Shown: positions 27,142-36,910, numbered from the stretch's first letter. The stretch: 64,000 bases of DNA from Spongorhabdus nitratireducens (GCA_947387575.1 CANDOC010000001.1:868001-932000); one strand, 5' to 3'. Notes: generated by a model from the letters alone, not told the origin. Made by a program: numbers and translations.

Positions 27142-27412
27142 GAAGGCTGCAACGATAAAACCCGATTATCTTGACACTGCATTTAAAACAAGCAAAACCA
27201 GCCTGCTAAACTGGGCCGTCATTCCTCAAAAAAGATGATGAGTGACGAGCCCTTTTTTACATATTTTCATTGCAACTGTTCAATACCCAACCTTCCAGAC
27301 TGTCCTCTATTTCAAGAATCAGTACACCCATTTCAGAGGACCTTGAAGCGTCCAGACTGAATTCACCTGATAGTTTACAGCTATAAAAATCACTCTCAAA
27401 CAAGAAGAAATA

Positions 27413-28165
27413 ATGAAAAAAGTCCTGTTAATTCCTGTCGTTTCCTTGTTAACCGCCTGTTCTAGTACGCCATCTACTGGAAAGAAATCCGAATCCTACA
27501 CCGATCGGATTTTCCGCATGGGGATGAATATGGCGTGTGATATGAAGTATTCAGATGAAGCGATGTGTGACTGCCAGACGGATGTGCTGGTTGAGGCATC
27601 GACTGCGAACCTGAGATACCAGTTCGTCAATAACCCGGACGCTCACCAGTTTGAAATTTTTTCATTAATGATGGAAAACACGGACAAACTTGAAGCCTGC
27701 AAGCAAAAAACAACCACTGTTGATGATATTCCCGCCACCCCTATTACCGCAGAGGAAATTCGGACGTATATTGACAAGATGGAGCAGCGGGTGATTCCTG
27801 ATGTCGATATAGAAAAACCTTTTCCATGGAAGCAGAGAACCTCACTGGTCATCTATTCCGATGTTGCTCCCGGCGATAATCCAGATAAGAAAAACCCGTC
27901 ACTGGTGTTCCATAATTACCAATACGAACGAATGGCCATTATCTCTGATGGGGCACCTTACCTGATAGAAGCCTCATCAGATAACATGGGGGAGATCATC
28001 AGCCAATGGATAGATAATGCCCGTGATCAGAGTGATCTGAACCGTGCAATGATTGCCCGGCAATGGGTTAGCGAAAAAAGCAGCGAGTATTACTTTATCG
28101 AGCTTGAACCTGCTGAAGTCGCTGGCAACGCCTACCCCTGGGCCAGACATGCAGATCAACAATAA
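27413..28165 (+). CDS. Lipoprotein, unknown
   Basis: 250-aa predicted lipoprotein, lipobox LTAC (Cys16) followed by SSTPSTG. The first 100 residues are helical with CDMKYSDEAMCDC; the rest is beta-rich. First of three same-strand genes for envelope proteins with gaps of 64 and 57 bases, all starting MKK, which suggests common origin or co-expression. Confidence 0.7.
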   Translation: MKKVLLIPVVSLLTACSSTPSTGKKSESYTDRIFRMGMNMACDMKYSDEAMCDCQTDVLVEASTANLRYQFVNNPDAHQFEIFSLMMENTDKLEACKQKTTTVDDIPATPITAEEIRTYIDKMEQRVIPDVDIEKPFPWKQRTSLVIYSDVAPGDNPDKKNPSLVFHNYQYERMAIISDGAPYLIEASSDNMGEIISQWIDNARDQSDLNRAMIARQWVSEKSSEYYFIELEPAEVAGNAYPWARHADQQ

Positions 28166-28229
28166 CCCCTGCATATATAACCGTCCTCTCCTTCCGCTAT
28201 AAAATCCAAATATAATTTCTGGAAGAATA

Positions 28230-29105
28230 ATGAAAAAAGCCTTCTTATTTGTTGTTGCTTTATTAGGTTCGATTTATGCCCACGCCAACACCGAACTTTC
28301 AAAGTCAGAATTCACCCAGGCCTTCGTCAACAAGATAGAACAGGCCATACCTGATTCAGCGTTTGTCATTGAGTCCCCGTTAAATATCAAATCCGATGAT
28401 CTCAACGGTTATGAAATGACACTGAATCTGGAAAATGCCTATGCCCAGTACACCGCAAAGCAGAAAACGCTGGATGCCTTGACTGCTACCCAGATCGCCT
28501 CAATGAAAGCTACTGAAAAGGATTTTGGCCGAAGTGAGGCCGACAATATATTCCCTGTACTAAAGCCCAGATCTTATCTGGTAAACGTAAGAGAACACCT
28601 GAAAGCCAGAGGGTATGACGAGGAAGAGCTTCCTTTTTACTGGCATCAGCTGACTGATAGTGTTCTCGTACTTTATGCCTTTGACACACCGGAAAATATG
28701 CGATTTGCCACCCCGCAGGATGTCAAAGAACTGGGCTTGTCTGACGAGATGGTCAGACTTAAAGCCGCAGAAAATCTGGATACTTACTTTTCGGAAATCG
28801 AGCTGTCTGTGATGAAAATGGATACTCATGAAACCGGCAGTTTGTATTTCCTCAAGGCTGATGACAACTACGAGGCCTCTGCCCTGTTGTCTGATTTTCT
28901 CTGGAGCAAGGATAACTTTCCGGTTAAGGGTGATTTTGTGGCCTTCGTACCGGCAAGAAATATGTTGATCGTGGTGGGTTCTGAAGACAAACAAGGTATC
29001 ACAATCGCATCGATGTTTGCCGAGCAGAGCTATCAGGATCTTGGTTACAGTATTTCGCCCCGCCCCTTTATCCGGCTGAATGACACCTGGCATGAGCTGC
29101 CCTGA
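28230..29105 (+). CDS. Secreted DUF1444-like protein
   Basis: 291-aa protein with a signal peptide (cleavage after AHA, residue 19). The segment from FPVLKPRSYLVNVREHL through TDSVLVLYAFDTPENMRFAT to KAAENLDTYF follows the DUF1444 (YtpQ) pattern, except that this copy is exported. Family function is unknown. Middle gene of an envelope-protein trio. Confidence 0.65.
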   Translation: MKKAFLFVVALLGSIYAHANTELSKSEFTQAFVNKIEQAIPDSAFVIESPLNIKSDDLNGYEMTLNLENAYAQYTAKQKTLDALTATQIASMKATEKDFGRSEADNIFPVLKPRSYLVNVREHLKARGYDEEELPFYWHQLTDSVLVLYAFDTPENMRFATPQDVKELGLSDEMVRLKAAENLDTYFSEIELSVMKMDTHETGSLYFLKADDNYEASALLSDFLWSKDNFPVKGDFVAFVPARNMLIVVGSEDKQGITIASMFAEQSYQDLGYSISPRPFIRLNDTWHELP

Positions 29106-29162
29106 TAACACAAAATAACGTCCGTTTTACTAGCTGTTTCAAAGCATAAAAAGAGATTCAGA

Positions 29163-29714
29163 ATGAAAAAGATAATCGCCTTACTGTCATTGACCCTGCT
29201 TGCAGGCTGCAGCGCGACCGCTACCCAGAACAGTATCAAACAATCCAAGGCCTTATACGGTAAAACCTTCACTCTTGAGGCTAGCAAGGAAGGCAGATTT
29301 TTCAGCCCCACGGAAAAGATCAAATATTTCGAAGTTGATTCATATCTCAACCATGTATTTACTGATCTGCGCTTCATGCTGGATGATAAATACCCCGAGC
29401 CACCACTGGTTGTAAGACCCACCATCCTTGAAACACAGACGTCCCGGGCCATCTACGCTTCCTGGGTACCCACTGGAGTGGGCTATACCGTCCTGCCAAC
29501 GGCACACTACATGCTGATTACCGATGTATCACAGGAAGAACCTGTGACCAAACGATATATCATGTTGAAAGCTCTGGAGAAGATCAGTGAGCGGTACACC
29601 GTGGAAGAAGTCAGCACCCCCTTCTTTCATTATCTGATTCGAGTAGACGAGTCTGATCAGACAGATTTTGAGCCCACTGTTATTGCCATGTTGAATGAAA
29701 TTACCGATGTATAA
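29163..29714 (+). CDS. Lipoprotein, unknown
   Basis: 183-aa lipoprotein, lipobox LAGC (Cys16). The mature protein is a single beta-rich domain with many aromatic residues (WVPTGVGYTVLPTAHYML). Last gene of the trio; a hairpin follows at 29756. Family unknown. Confidence 0.7.
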   Translation: MKKIIALLSLTLLAGCSATATQNSIKQSKALYGKTFTLEASKEGRFFSPTEKIKYFEVDSYLNHVFTDLRFMLDDKYPEPPLVVRPTILETQTSRAIYASWVPTGVGYTVLPTAHYMLITDVSQEEPVTKRYIMLKALEKISERYTVEEVSTPFFHYLIRVDESDQTDFEPTVIAMLNEITDV

Positions 29715-29755
29715 ATGTAGTGACGTGTAACAGATAATAAAATAGATTTGAGCAC

Positions 29756-29803
29756 CTCAGGAGGTTACAGCTATGCCAGTAAAGGTTGCTGTGATCTCCT
29801 GAG
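29756..29803 (+). terminator. Long hairpin after lipoprotein trio
   Basis: CTCAGGAGGTTACAGC (29756-29771) pairs at 14 of 16 positions with 29788-29803 across a 16-nt loop. It is followed by AAAACAC rather than a T tract. It may be a terminator or RNA-stabilising structure, or regulatory, for the trio ending at 29714. Confidence 0.45.
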
Positions 29804-29943
29804 AAAACACTATAGGGGCTATTTTACTCCCGAATGTATTTTTAGGATTTCATAGCAACATGGGGGGCTTTAATACAAAAAATCTCACAACTTATAAAAC
29901 ATGCTTGAAAGATCTTTATAACAACAAAAAACACCATATAAAC

Positions 29944-30630
29944 ATGAAAACAAAGATAATACCAACTCTATTGACCTTCACTTTATTTGCAACACCGATA
30001 AATGCTGACGTAATTCAGGATTGTAAAAACTTAGCAAAAATATTTTACAAAGCCGCAGAATACCGAGACAAAGGAAAGCATATAATCGAAACATTGGAAT
30101 ATTTAAAGTCAACCAAAGTAGAAGATGATCTTATTTTTGAAGCTGCCAGAAACGCATATAAAAACCCTGATTTCCCCCCACAACATGTTGAACAGTATAG
30201 ATTCATGTACTGCGTAAGAGAGATTACTCAAAAATATCCATGGGTATATATTGAATACCACAGTAAAGAAATCGGTGATACCTACAGCATTGAACGCCTC
30301 TTTGAAAAAAATACGATCAGAATAGTAATGGTTGATGATAGCACTTTGGAATTGTGGGTATCTTTCCCAGGCATTCATAAAGAAAAAGAGATCCGAATTA
30401 TTATCGGAGAGACAGAATACTATTTGATCGCTCCGGCTCAATCAAAAACTCAGACAACTTACAGCCTGAAGAGAAGCATCAATGATCCTGAAGCAAAAAG
30501 AATATTGAGCACCATAAAAGATGCTAAAAAAATAGTCATTATTAAGAAATCCACAGCACATGAAATCGAGAACTTCTATATAGAAAAACCAGTAGAGCAA
30601 CTCCTCAGTAAATTATCATCAGAAAAATAA
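29944..30630 (+). CDS. Secreted protein, unknown (AT-rich gene)
   Basis: 228-aa protein. The ATG at 29944 begins a clean signal peptide (KIIPTLLTFTLFATPINA); an upstream in-frame ATG at 29860 would bury it. Lys/Glu-rich mature protein with one Cys pair. Its base composition is clearly more AT-rich than the flanking genes, as for the genes at 31506 and 33464, suggesting transfer. Family unknown. Confidence 0.65.
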   Translation: MKTKIIPTLLTFTLFATPINADVIQDCKNLAKIFYKAAEYRDKGKHIIETLEYLKSTKVEDDLIFEAARNAYKNPDFPPQHVEQYRFMYCVREITQKYPWVYIEYHSKEIGDTYSIERLFEKNTIRIVMVDDSTLELWVSFPGIHKEKEIRIIIGETEYYLIAPAQSKTQTTYSLKRSINDPEAKRILSTIKDAKKIVIIKKSTAHEIENFYIEKPVEQLLSKLSSEK

Positions 30631-30744
30631 AATGTGTCGGTTTATTTGATTTTATTCATAAGCAGCACACCTAATGATCTTAATCATCTAAAGACGGCAA
30701 TGAAAATTTCAGTAAGATGAACATTAAACATTGAGAAGCAATAT

Positions 30745-31218
30745 ATGACAACTGTCCTCGTTGCCATGGATAGCGCAGCCTTTGAAAATTATCTGCAAAT
30801 CGCTATTCCTGCCTACGCCCAAACCAATATCGAATCTGGTCGCTGGGAAGCAAGTACTGCTCTGGAGCAATCCCGCCAGGCTCACAGTGCTCTGCTACCC
30901 CAAGGAGCTGAGACCGAAAACCATTACCTGTTCAATATCAGAACTGAAAACAGTGACGAAAACGTGGGGCATATCTGGGTACATATCGATGACCAGCATA
31001 GCCTCCGGACAGCCTTTATCTATGATATTGAAATTTATGAATCATTCAGGCGTAAAGGCTATGCCCGCTCTGCCCTGAAGAATATTGAAGAATTTGTTGC
31101 CGGACTCGGAGCCCGGAGCCTTGGTTTGCATGTGTTCAATCACAACCAGTCCGCCCGTGCGCTATATGAGTCAATGGGATTTGTGACAGTCAGTCATAAT
31201 ATGAAGAAAACGATATGA
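30745..31218 (+). CDS. GNAT family N-acetyltransferase
   Basis: 157-aa GNAT. DIEIYESFRRKGYARSALK (about 93-111) is motif A with RRKGYA; LGLHVFNHNQSARALYESMG is motif B. It ends VSHNMKKTI. GAGAAG lies upstream of the ATG. Substrate unknown. A decayed copy of a similar C-terminus is found at 33278-33310. Confidence 0.9.
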   Translation: MTTVLVAMDSAAFENYLQIAIPAYAQTNIESGRWEASTALEQSRQAHSALLPQGAETENHYLFNIRTENSDENVGHIWVHIDDQHSLRTAFIYDIEIYESFRRKGYARSALKNIEEFVAGLGARSLGLHVFNHNQSARALYESMGFVTVSHNMKKTI

Positions 31219-31505
31219 CCGCTTTGCCCTACCCATCAGGATATATCATGAGGGTCTGGTGCATTTCTGAGAACATGATGCCTTCTCATGCTTGAAAGGA
31301 CTGGTACTCAATTACGAATTCGCCCGATCATAAACTGACAGTTTCTGTTCAAACTTTTCTTCAAGCTTGCACTGCAGCAGAGCCTTACTAAGGATCAAAC
31401 CGGTTTGACCTTTGCCGAGGCCGATAATTATGTTGAACAAAACACACCCCTGTAGATCCTGCTTATGGATTCTGGATTTCTCATCAATTTCGACGTAACA
31501 ATACA
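31219..31505. other. Intergenic region
   Basis: No gene supported. The minus strand holds a 68-codon open frame that looks somewhat protein-like but has no family and overlaps the next start; it may be old debris. Confidence 0.3.
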
Positions 31506-33065
31506 ATGATTGCAACATTAAAGACTGTTTTTTTGTTTATATGCATCTCAACACTTGCTGGATGTGCTCAAATGTCATATTACCCATACCTAAGTGAGTA
31601 TGGGAACGAAGAAGCAACCGGCTTGGTGATTGCTTCGGTATCGGTTAATTCAGATGAAAAATATGAACTCGGCAACCTAGTCATCAAAAGAGTACAAAAA
31701 GATAAAAAATTTGATGACTGGGATATGTACAATTTACCGAATGAACTAAGAGGAACCACTAATCGAAGTGGATTATATTCTGTTGGTTTACCTGAGGGTA
31801 AATACCAGATTTCAATGTTAAGAAAAGTTTATCCTTTAAGAGATTACATCAAGGTAGAAAAAGAAAGCGAAAACCTTACTTTTGAAATAAAGTCTGGTCA
31901 GGTGACAGATCTTGGAAGAATCATATTTTCTTCATATGATTACAAAACCTATATCATCGGAAAAAGCACAATTAATACAGACAACCATGAACTTTTCAAC
32001 ATATATCTTGAAAACTACAATCACTTTTTGAAAGACAAAAAAACAATCAAATGGAACCGAAGCAAAGCAGACGAAATCATTAATAAGCATGCAATTGATA
32101 ACCCTATTGGCATAAACGATATTCTTGAGTTAAAAAATGGTGAGATTATAGCTTCAACCAATCTTGGAGTTGTTTTAAAAAGGCTTCAGAATAGAAAATG
32201 GAAAAAGGTTTTTCAGTCTACCAAACAGGCTTCCATTTCAGCTATTGATATTATGGGTTCTCATCAAGTCATTGTGGGCGATGAACTTGGATTTATCTAC
32301 ACTATCGACACTAATACAGGAGAATACGCTTCTATCGAAAACAGTCTTCCAAAAGGTGCCATTATTTTCATAAGTCATTCAGGTGAACATAACAAGTGGT
32401 TTGTTTCAGTAAAACATAATGAACAGGCTACTCTTTACACCGCCAGTAGTATTCACTCAAAAGAGTGGGAGCCTGTCAGGACTGACTTGTTCGGACGGGA
32501 TTTTATGAATGGTGATACACAAATTTGGACACTTCGACATCCCGGTGGTTTTGTTTATGCATCCGGAAGCCGGAAGAGTATTGCTTGCTTTAATTACAGC
32601 CGCAACCAGTGGACAACCAATAAAACACCTCTCAGTAGAAGTATCATATCGATTTCCGGGTCATCACATCATACTGGAATGGGCATCCTAACTTCTCCGA
32701 TTGGTGGACTATGGGGGATTACAGCCCAAACTCACATAACATATAACTGCGGCGAGTCCTGGATCAAAACAGATACCCCATACTCCATAAAAGCAACAGC
32801 TCCGATCGTTCTCAGTAAGAATAACATTATTGAGTCCGGTGCTCATGACGGAGATACAGGCATCTATTCCACCTCTGACAAGGGTAAAACATGGCAAAAG
32901 ATATCTGGCATGCCTGTCATGAATATCGGGACGTGGTATACAGAAAATAATGGATTATTTGCTGTGTTCCGAGCTCAAGACGCTTTTGAGGTTATTTATA
33001 ACTCGCTTGATAGCGGGAATACCTGGAATGTAGACCTTACAGTAGCAAGAATTTTGAAGAAATAA
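31506..33065 (+). CDS. Asp-box (BNR) beta-propeller lipoprotein
   Basis: 519-aa predicted lipoprotein, lipobox LAGC (Cys20). Residues about 40-150 form an N-terminal beta domain with a carboxypeptidase-regulatory-like GLYSVGLPEGKYQISM strand pair. Residues 190-519 contain Asp-box repeats: YNCGESW, STSDKGKTW and NSLDSGNTW, each followed by a hydrophobic strand, indicating a BNR/sialidase-type propeller. No sialidase RIP motif is seen, so a binding or structural role is more likely. AT-rich composition. Confidence 0.7.
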   Translation: MIATLKTVFLFICISTLAGCAQMSYYPYLSEYGNEEATGLVIASVSVNSDEKYELGNLVIKRVQKDKKFDDWDMYNLPNELRGTTNRSGLYSVGLPEGKYQISMLRKVYPLRDYIKVEKESENLTFEIKSGQVTDLGRIIFSSYDYKTYIIGKSTINTDNHELFNIYLENYNHFLKDKKTIKWNRSKADEIINKHAIDNPIGINDILELKNGEIIASTNLGVVLKRLQNRKWKKVFQSTKQASISAIDIMGSHQVIVGDELGFIYTIDTNTGEYASIENSLPKGAIIFISHSGEHNKWFVSVKHNEQATLYTASSIHSKEWEPVRTDLFGRDFMNGDTQIWTLRHPGGFVYASGSRKSIACFNYSRNQWTTNKTPLSRSIISISGSSHHTGMGILTSPIGGLWGITAQTHITYNCGESWIKTDTPYSIKATAPIVLSKNNIIESGAHDGDTGIYSTSDKGKTWQKISGMPVMNIGTWYTENNGLFAVFRAQDAFEVIYNSLDSGNTWNVDLTVARILKK

Positions 33066-33188
33066 TCATATTTGGCGTATATCTTCTTACAACCCAAAGA
33101 TCAATCCTCGGAAATCTATCGCCTGGTCACAAGCCATTCCTTTGTATTAAAACACCTCGCTACACTGCAAAAGAGATAACAATAATGA

Positions 33189-33281
33189 ATGACCAAAACA
33201 CTAATCGCCCTGCCTCTGGCTCTGATACTGGCCGGCTGTACCACCACGCACATACAACCAGATGCAGATTATTGTCTGTAA
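33189..33281 (+). pseudogene. Truncated TonB-C-like lipoprotein remnant
   Basis: A 30-codon frame encodes MTKTLIALPLALILAGCTTT, a complete lipoprotein signal with lipobox LAGC, then HIQPDADYCL and stop. It parallels the start of the intact gene at 34534 (VGCTTTPSQPDTNHCQ), but the TonB-like body is missing. The leader AACAATAATG precedes it. Confidence 0.7.
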
Positions 33282-33310
33282 GTCATAACATGAAAAAAAA
33301 TCTGAAATAA
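33278..33310 (+). pseudogene. Fused GNAT C-terminal remnant
   Basis: Directly overlapping the truncated lipoprotein stop, ten codons read VSHNMKKNLK then TAA; the first seven match the end of the GNAT at 30745 (VSHNMKKTI). This indicates a deletion that joined a lipoprotein start to a GNAT end. Confidence 0.5.
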
Positions 33311-33463
33311 ACCCTGAACAAAGTTGAAAATTTATATATGAGGATAACAGTAAAAAAGAATAGATTGATATTTAAGTTAAAGAGCATCGAGCACAAGATT
33401 AAACCTTATAATTTATCATTCTCACTCCCCCATTTATACAACCAAAATAATAAAAACAATAAC

Positions 33464-34291
33464 ATGAAGAGAATTTCTGCATTATTACTATTTCTTCCAG
33501 TAAGTACTTTTGCAACAGCATTGGATACATGCATAGGCCTGATCCAAAAAAAAGAATATGCCCAAGCAGAGCGAGTATGTACCATCGAAGCAGAAACAGG
33601 TGACAATGATGCCCAATATGAGCTATCCAGACTTTATTTAATTGGAGAAAACGTATCCGTTAATTATAAAAAATCCAGATACTGGGCAGAGGCAGCAGCC
33701 CGGCAAGAAAATGCTGAAGCTCAACTTTTACTTGGAGTTACTTATCTGGAAGGGCACGGAACGAATAAAAACCCTGAACTGGCTATAAAATGGTTTAAAA
33801 AAGCTGCAGAAAACGGAAACATCAGATCGGCTTCTATTTTAGGTGACTTGTATTATGAAGGTAACATTGTGCCTCAGGATATTGAAAGGTCTGTAAGGTA
33901 TTACCAGTCAAGCGCTCTTTCTGGAGATGATACAGCTCAGGAAAATCTGAGCATTATCTATTATCGAGGCAGTGGAACAATTAAAAAAGACCACAATCGA
34001 TCCTTTGCATGGGCATCAATGGCTGCAATTCAAGGCAATGCCCGATCATTATCAATATTAGGGCTGCATTTTCTTAATGGTCAAGGTGTGCCTGAAAACA
34101 AAGCAATGGCATATGCGTATTTTCTGGCAGCGAAGAAAAAAGGGGTTGAGAATCTGGATGACTTAATCAATATTGCAAAAAAAGGCCTGAAGCGTAGTCA
34201 ATATGTAAATGCACAAATAACCAAAGATCAAATTTTGAGTGGACTATCTTTATCCAATAACGAATGGCGCAAAGATATAACATTCAAATAA
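33464..34291 (+). CDS. Secreted Sel1-repeat protein
   Basis: 275-aa protein. The ATG at 33464 begins a signal peptide (ISALLLFLPVSTFATA). The mature protein is built of about five Sel1-like helical repeats, e.g. AEAQLLLGVTYLEGHGTNKN then PELAIKWFKKAAENGN, and SLSILGLHFLNGQGVPEN. Such repeats form protein-binding superhelices, often for host interaction or envelope signalling. AT-rich relative to neighbours. Partner unknown. Confidence 0.85.
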   Translation: MKRISALLLFLPVSTFATALDTCIGLIQKKEYAQAERVCTIEAETGDNDAQYELSRLYLIGENVSVNYKKSRYWAEAAARQENAEAQLLLGVTYLEGHGTNKNPELAIKWFKKAAENGNIRSASILGDLYYEGNIVPQDIERSVRYYQSSALSGDDTAQENLSIIYYRGSGTIKKDHNRSFAWASMAAIQGNARSLSILGLHFLNGQGVPENKAMAYAYFLAAKKKGVENLDDLINIAKKGLKRSQYVNAQITKDQILSGLSLSNNEWRKDITFK

Positions 34292-34533
34292 GAAATATTT
34301 ACAAGAGTTCCAGGCCAAAGCGGTGCCATCACTTCTACTAACAATAAATAGAAGCGAGTAAACCGGAAATATTGAAAGTAAGCCCCATATACCTGAGGGA
34401 ATTCCACTTAGCCTTAATGAAAGCAAGACTTGATAATAATCAGGTCTCTACGACCGTTGCTTAAGCTGGTAACTGGTTAAGTAAAATTCCTGTCCATAAG
34501 AAAAATTGCACTCAACTAATAAGTAAAACCAAA
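34292..34533. other. Intergenic region
   Basis: No coding sequence seen. Contains only short weak dyads; serves as leader of the TonB-like lipoprotein gene. Confidence 0.3.
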
Positions 34534-34932
34534 ATGATAAAAAATCTTACCGCTCTGTCTCTTGGTCTGATGCTAGTCGGCTGTACTACTACACCTTCAC
34601 AACCGGATACCAACCACTGCCAGAAACTGCAGCCACTTACCGTCAGCGACTATGCCCGGGTACTATCCTACCCTGATGCTGATAAGTTTCCCCTGCCTAA
34701 ACGGCTGTATTCACCGGATTATCCCCGGGCATTACTGATCAAAGGGATCTCCGGCAAAGCAACGGTTCAATATGATGTGTTGGAAGATGGCACCACAGCC
34801 AATATCAAGGTTGTTGCAAAAACCCATTCAAAGTTCGGCAAGAGTCTGGAAAGAGCTGCAGCCTGCTGGAGCTTCGAGCCCATAAAAGAAGCCCGAAGCC
34901 TGCAGCAAAGTTATGAGTGGTTTGCACGCTGA
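34534..34932 (+). CDS. TonB-C-terminal-like lipoprotein
   Basis: 132-aa lipoprotein, lipobox VGC (Cys17), whose mature part is a TonB C-terminal-type domain: SPDYPRALLIKGISGKATVQ, then YDVLEDGTTANIKVV and a final SLERAAACWSFEP, the usual Y-P-x-x-A...G-x-x-G...W-x-F pattern. Unlike TonB it has no membrane helix or proline-rich spacer; the domain would hang from a lipid anchor. Paralog at 40458 and remnant at 33189. Role unknown. Confidence 0.75.
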   Translation: MIKNLTALSLGLMLVGCTTTPSQPDTNHCQKLQPLTVSDYARVLSYPDADKFPLPKRLYSPDYPRALLIKGISGKATVQYDVLEDGTTANIKVVAKTHSKFGKSLERAAACWSFEPIKEARSLQQSYEWFAR

Positions 34933-35125
34933 ATAACCACCTGTTGCCCTGTCTGCCAGCACTTACAGGGACGCAGACTGATGGCCCCTGCCATCGATAT
35001 CCCGGAATCATTCCTGACTGTAATCCGACAATATAATTCAAGACAGGCAATACCAAATCCTGCTAGAGTTCCCGCCTGTTGTCGACACAATCGACTCATG
35101 ATGCTGCCATGTTGGAGAAGTAGTA

Positions 35126-35611
35126 ATGGAGCAGGAAACAGCCCTCAAGCTGCTGGAAGCACTGGAACTGTTAAATAGTAATATGCAAAACTTGGCATAC
35201 CTGCTGGGGTTTATTCTGGCCGGTATTCTGGCTATGGGCGTTGTGAGCATCTGGGTTGACCTGAGAAGCAAAAAACAGCAAGACATTGCTAAGACAGCCA
35301 GTCTTCAGGAGACTCAGGAGCATAGCCCCGAGTTTGACCCCGTCCGTGCCGAAGATCTGTATGCACGGGGACAGGTCGAAGAACTTATCACCTACTGCGA
35401 AGCTTTCCAGCAAGAGTACCCCAATGATGTCCAGATATACTGGTACCTGGGACTGGCTTACTTTACCCGAGACGAGATGAGTCAGGCCAGAATCAATTTT
35501 GAACAGGTCATCAAAATAAACCCTAACTGGAAGGATCCTGTCAGCGGTTATCTGGCAGAAATAGAAAGCACTGATAACAACTACTTGCCGCGCTCATTGT
35601 CACTGCAATAA
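35126..35611 (+). CDS. Membrane-anchored TPR protein
   Basis: 161-aa protein: an N-terminal helix, a membrane segment at about 25-44 (LAYLLGFILAGILAMGVVSI), then a TPR-type helical region (VEELITYCEAFQQEYPNDVQ, then IYWYLGLAYFTRDEMSQARI). It is probably anchored with a cytoplasmic TPR domain that binds another protein. The ATG has GGAGAAGTAGTA just upstream. A truncated copy of the whole upstream region and both gene ends lies at 36911-37081. Confidence 0.75.
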   Translation: MEQETALKLLEALELLNSNMQNLAYLLGFILAGILAMGVVSIWVDLRSKKQQDIAKTASLQETQEHSPEFDPVRAEDLYARGQVEELITYCEAFQQEYPNDVQIYWYLGLAYFTRDEMSQARINFEQVIKINPNWKDPVSGYLAEIESTDNNYLPRSLSLQ

Positions 35612-35614
35612 TCA

Positions 35615-35728
35615 GGAGGCCTGCCCGGCTCAGGAAAATCAACATTGGCCCGGGCTCTTGCCCGGGAAACCGGTGCGGTGTATTTGAGCATTGATACCAT
35701 TGAACAGGCAATCCGGTTTACCAAATAA
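35615..35728 (+). pseudogene. AAA/P-loop kinase N-terminal remnant
   Basis: 38 codons encode GLPGSGKSTLARALARETGA and VYLSIDTIEQAIRFTK then stop. This is the Walker A (GLPGSGKST) N-terminus of the small AAA/zeta-type kinase family; the remaining 120 or more residues and the start codon are missing. It begins three bases after the TPR gene stop. Confidence 0.7.
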
Positions 35729-35863
35729 ATATCACCACCAACGGCGCAGATGATCACGAATTCCGGCTTTACCCCTTGCTGCCCTTGGTGAGGCCCTGTT
35801 TATCGCTTTGAAGATAAGGCTAGCTAATGAAAGCAGGTGAGAAATAAATATTATAGATGCATT

Positions 35864-36616
35864 TCATTTTCTCTTTGGCTTTAACGCACTGAAAGCAAGA
35901 CTTGGAGGGGATGACATATATGTATCCCAAAAATTGTTATCTTTCTCATCCGGATTTAAAAAAGGTCCAACCCATCGGAATTCTTCAAATCCAGCCTCAC
36001 TGAATGCCCACGCATAAGTTTCGGACTTATAAAAATAGCATTGAAAATCAAAACACGATCCATCTTCATTAATCCATTTATAGAGAATTTTATCGCCCTC
36101 CTTTATTTCAGATGAATATACTTTTTCAAATCCATATTTTTTATATGACGGCACCATTTTTGGAAGATATTTGGCATTTTCATTGTAGCCAATAAATCTG
36201 CCACCAGGCTGTAATAGACTAAACGCCACTTTCACAAGTTTGAGAAGCTCATCTTTATTCTGAGCGTAATTCAAGAGGTAGATTGCTATTACCAAACTGG
36301 CTTTCTTTGAACACTGAATTTCAGCAACATCCTGACGTATATAGTTACATCCCAGTGGGTATGTGCGTTCATTTTCTTGTGCCAGATTGATCATTTCGGA
36401 TGAAATATCAATACCTGTAACAGATATGGCACCAGCCTGCCTGATTTTACGAGTGTAAAACCCATCGCCACATGCAAGATCATAAACGGTTTCATCACAA
36501 ACATCGCCTAAAACTGAGAACAATGTATATGTTTCAATACACTCTCTGAAACCCAGATTTTTGGACTCTCGATAAAGCCTGGCGATAGAATCATACTGAT
36601 CATTGAGTGTATTCAT
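35864..36616 (-). CDS. Class I SAM-dependent methyltransferase
   Basis: 250-aa methyltransferase. Motif I VYDLACGDGFYTRK is near residues 43-56, followed by VTGIDISSEMINLAQ, and QPGGRFIGYNE forms the post-III strand. Similar to small-molecule methyltransferases of the toxoflavin-synthase type, but the substrate is unknown. More AT-rich than its neighbours. Confidence 0.85.
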   Translation of the reverse strand: MNTLNDQYDSIARLYRESKNLGFRECIETYTLFSVLGDVCDETVYDLACGDGFYTRKIRQAGAISVTGIDISSEMINLAQENERTYPLGCNYIRQDVAEIQCSKKASLVIAIYLLNYAQNKDELLKLVKVAFSLLQPGGRFIGYNENAKYLPKMVPSYKKYGFEKVYSSEIKEGDKILYKWINEDGSCFDFQCYFYKSETYAWAFSEAGFEEFRWVGPFLNPDEKDNNFWDTYMSSPPSLAFSALKPKRK

Positions 36617-36910
36617 AAAACTGATGCTACTTAATGTCTTTAATGCTCAACTCAATTGACTGCTGACACTTCCGAAATCAAAAAACAAAAACTTTACTAC
36701 CATAGATCAGATCATCTATAAATTTAATCCCATTAGCATTTTATAGGCTAAAAAACATCTAAATCAGAATCAAATGAATCATAAAAACTCTTTGACAGAG
36801 TCGCTGCCGACTTATTTGGCTCCTTCAATGATATGCCATTTTCCTTCCGGCAATGAGGGCACTTTGCAGCAACAAGACTGCCACATAGTTTATCAGCACA
36901 TTCAAAACTT
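36617..36910. other. Intergenic AT-rich region
   Basis: No gene seen on either strand in about 290 bases. It separates the methyltransferase promoter from the decayed TPR copy. Confidence 0.3.

Noticed and set aside
31312-31518. 68-codon minus-strand frame in the gap before the Asp-box gene
   Set aside because: Looks somewhat protein-like, but has no start context or family and overlaps the next gene start.
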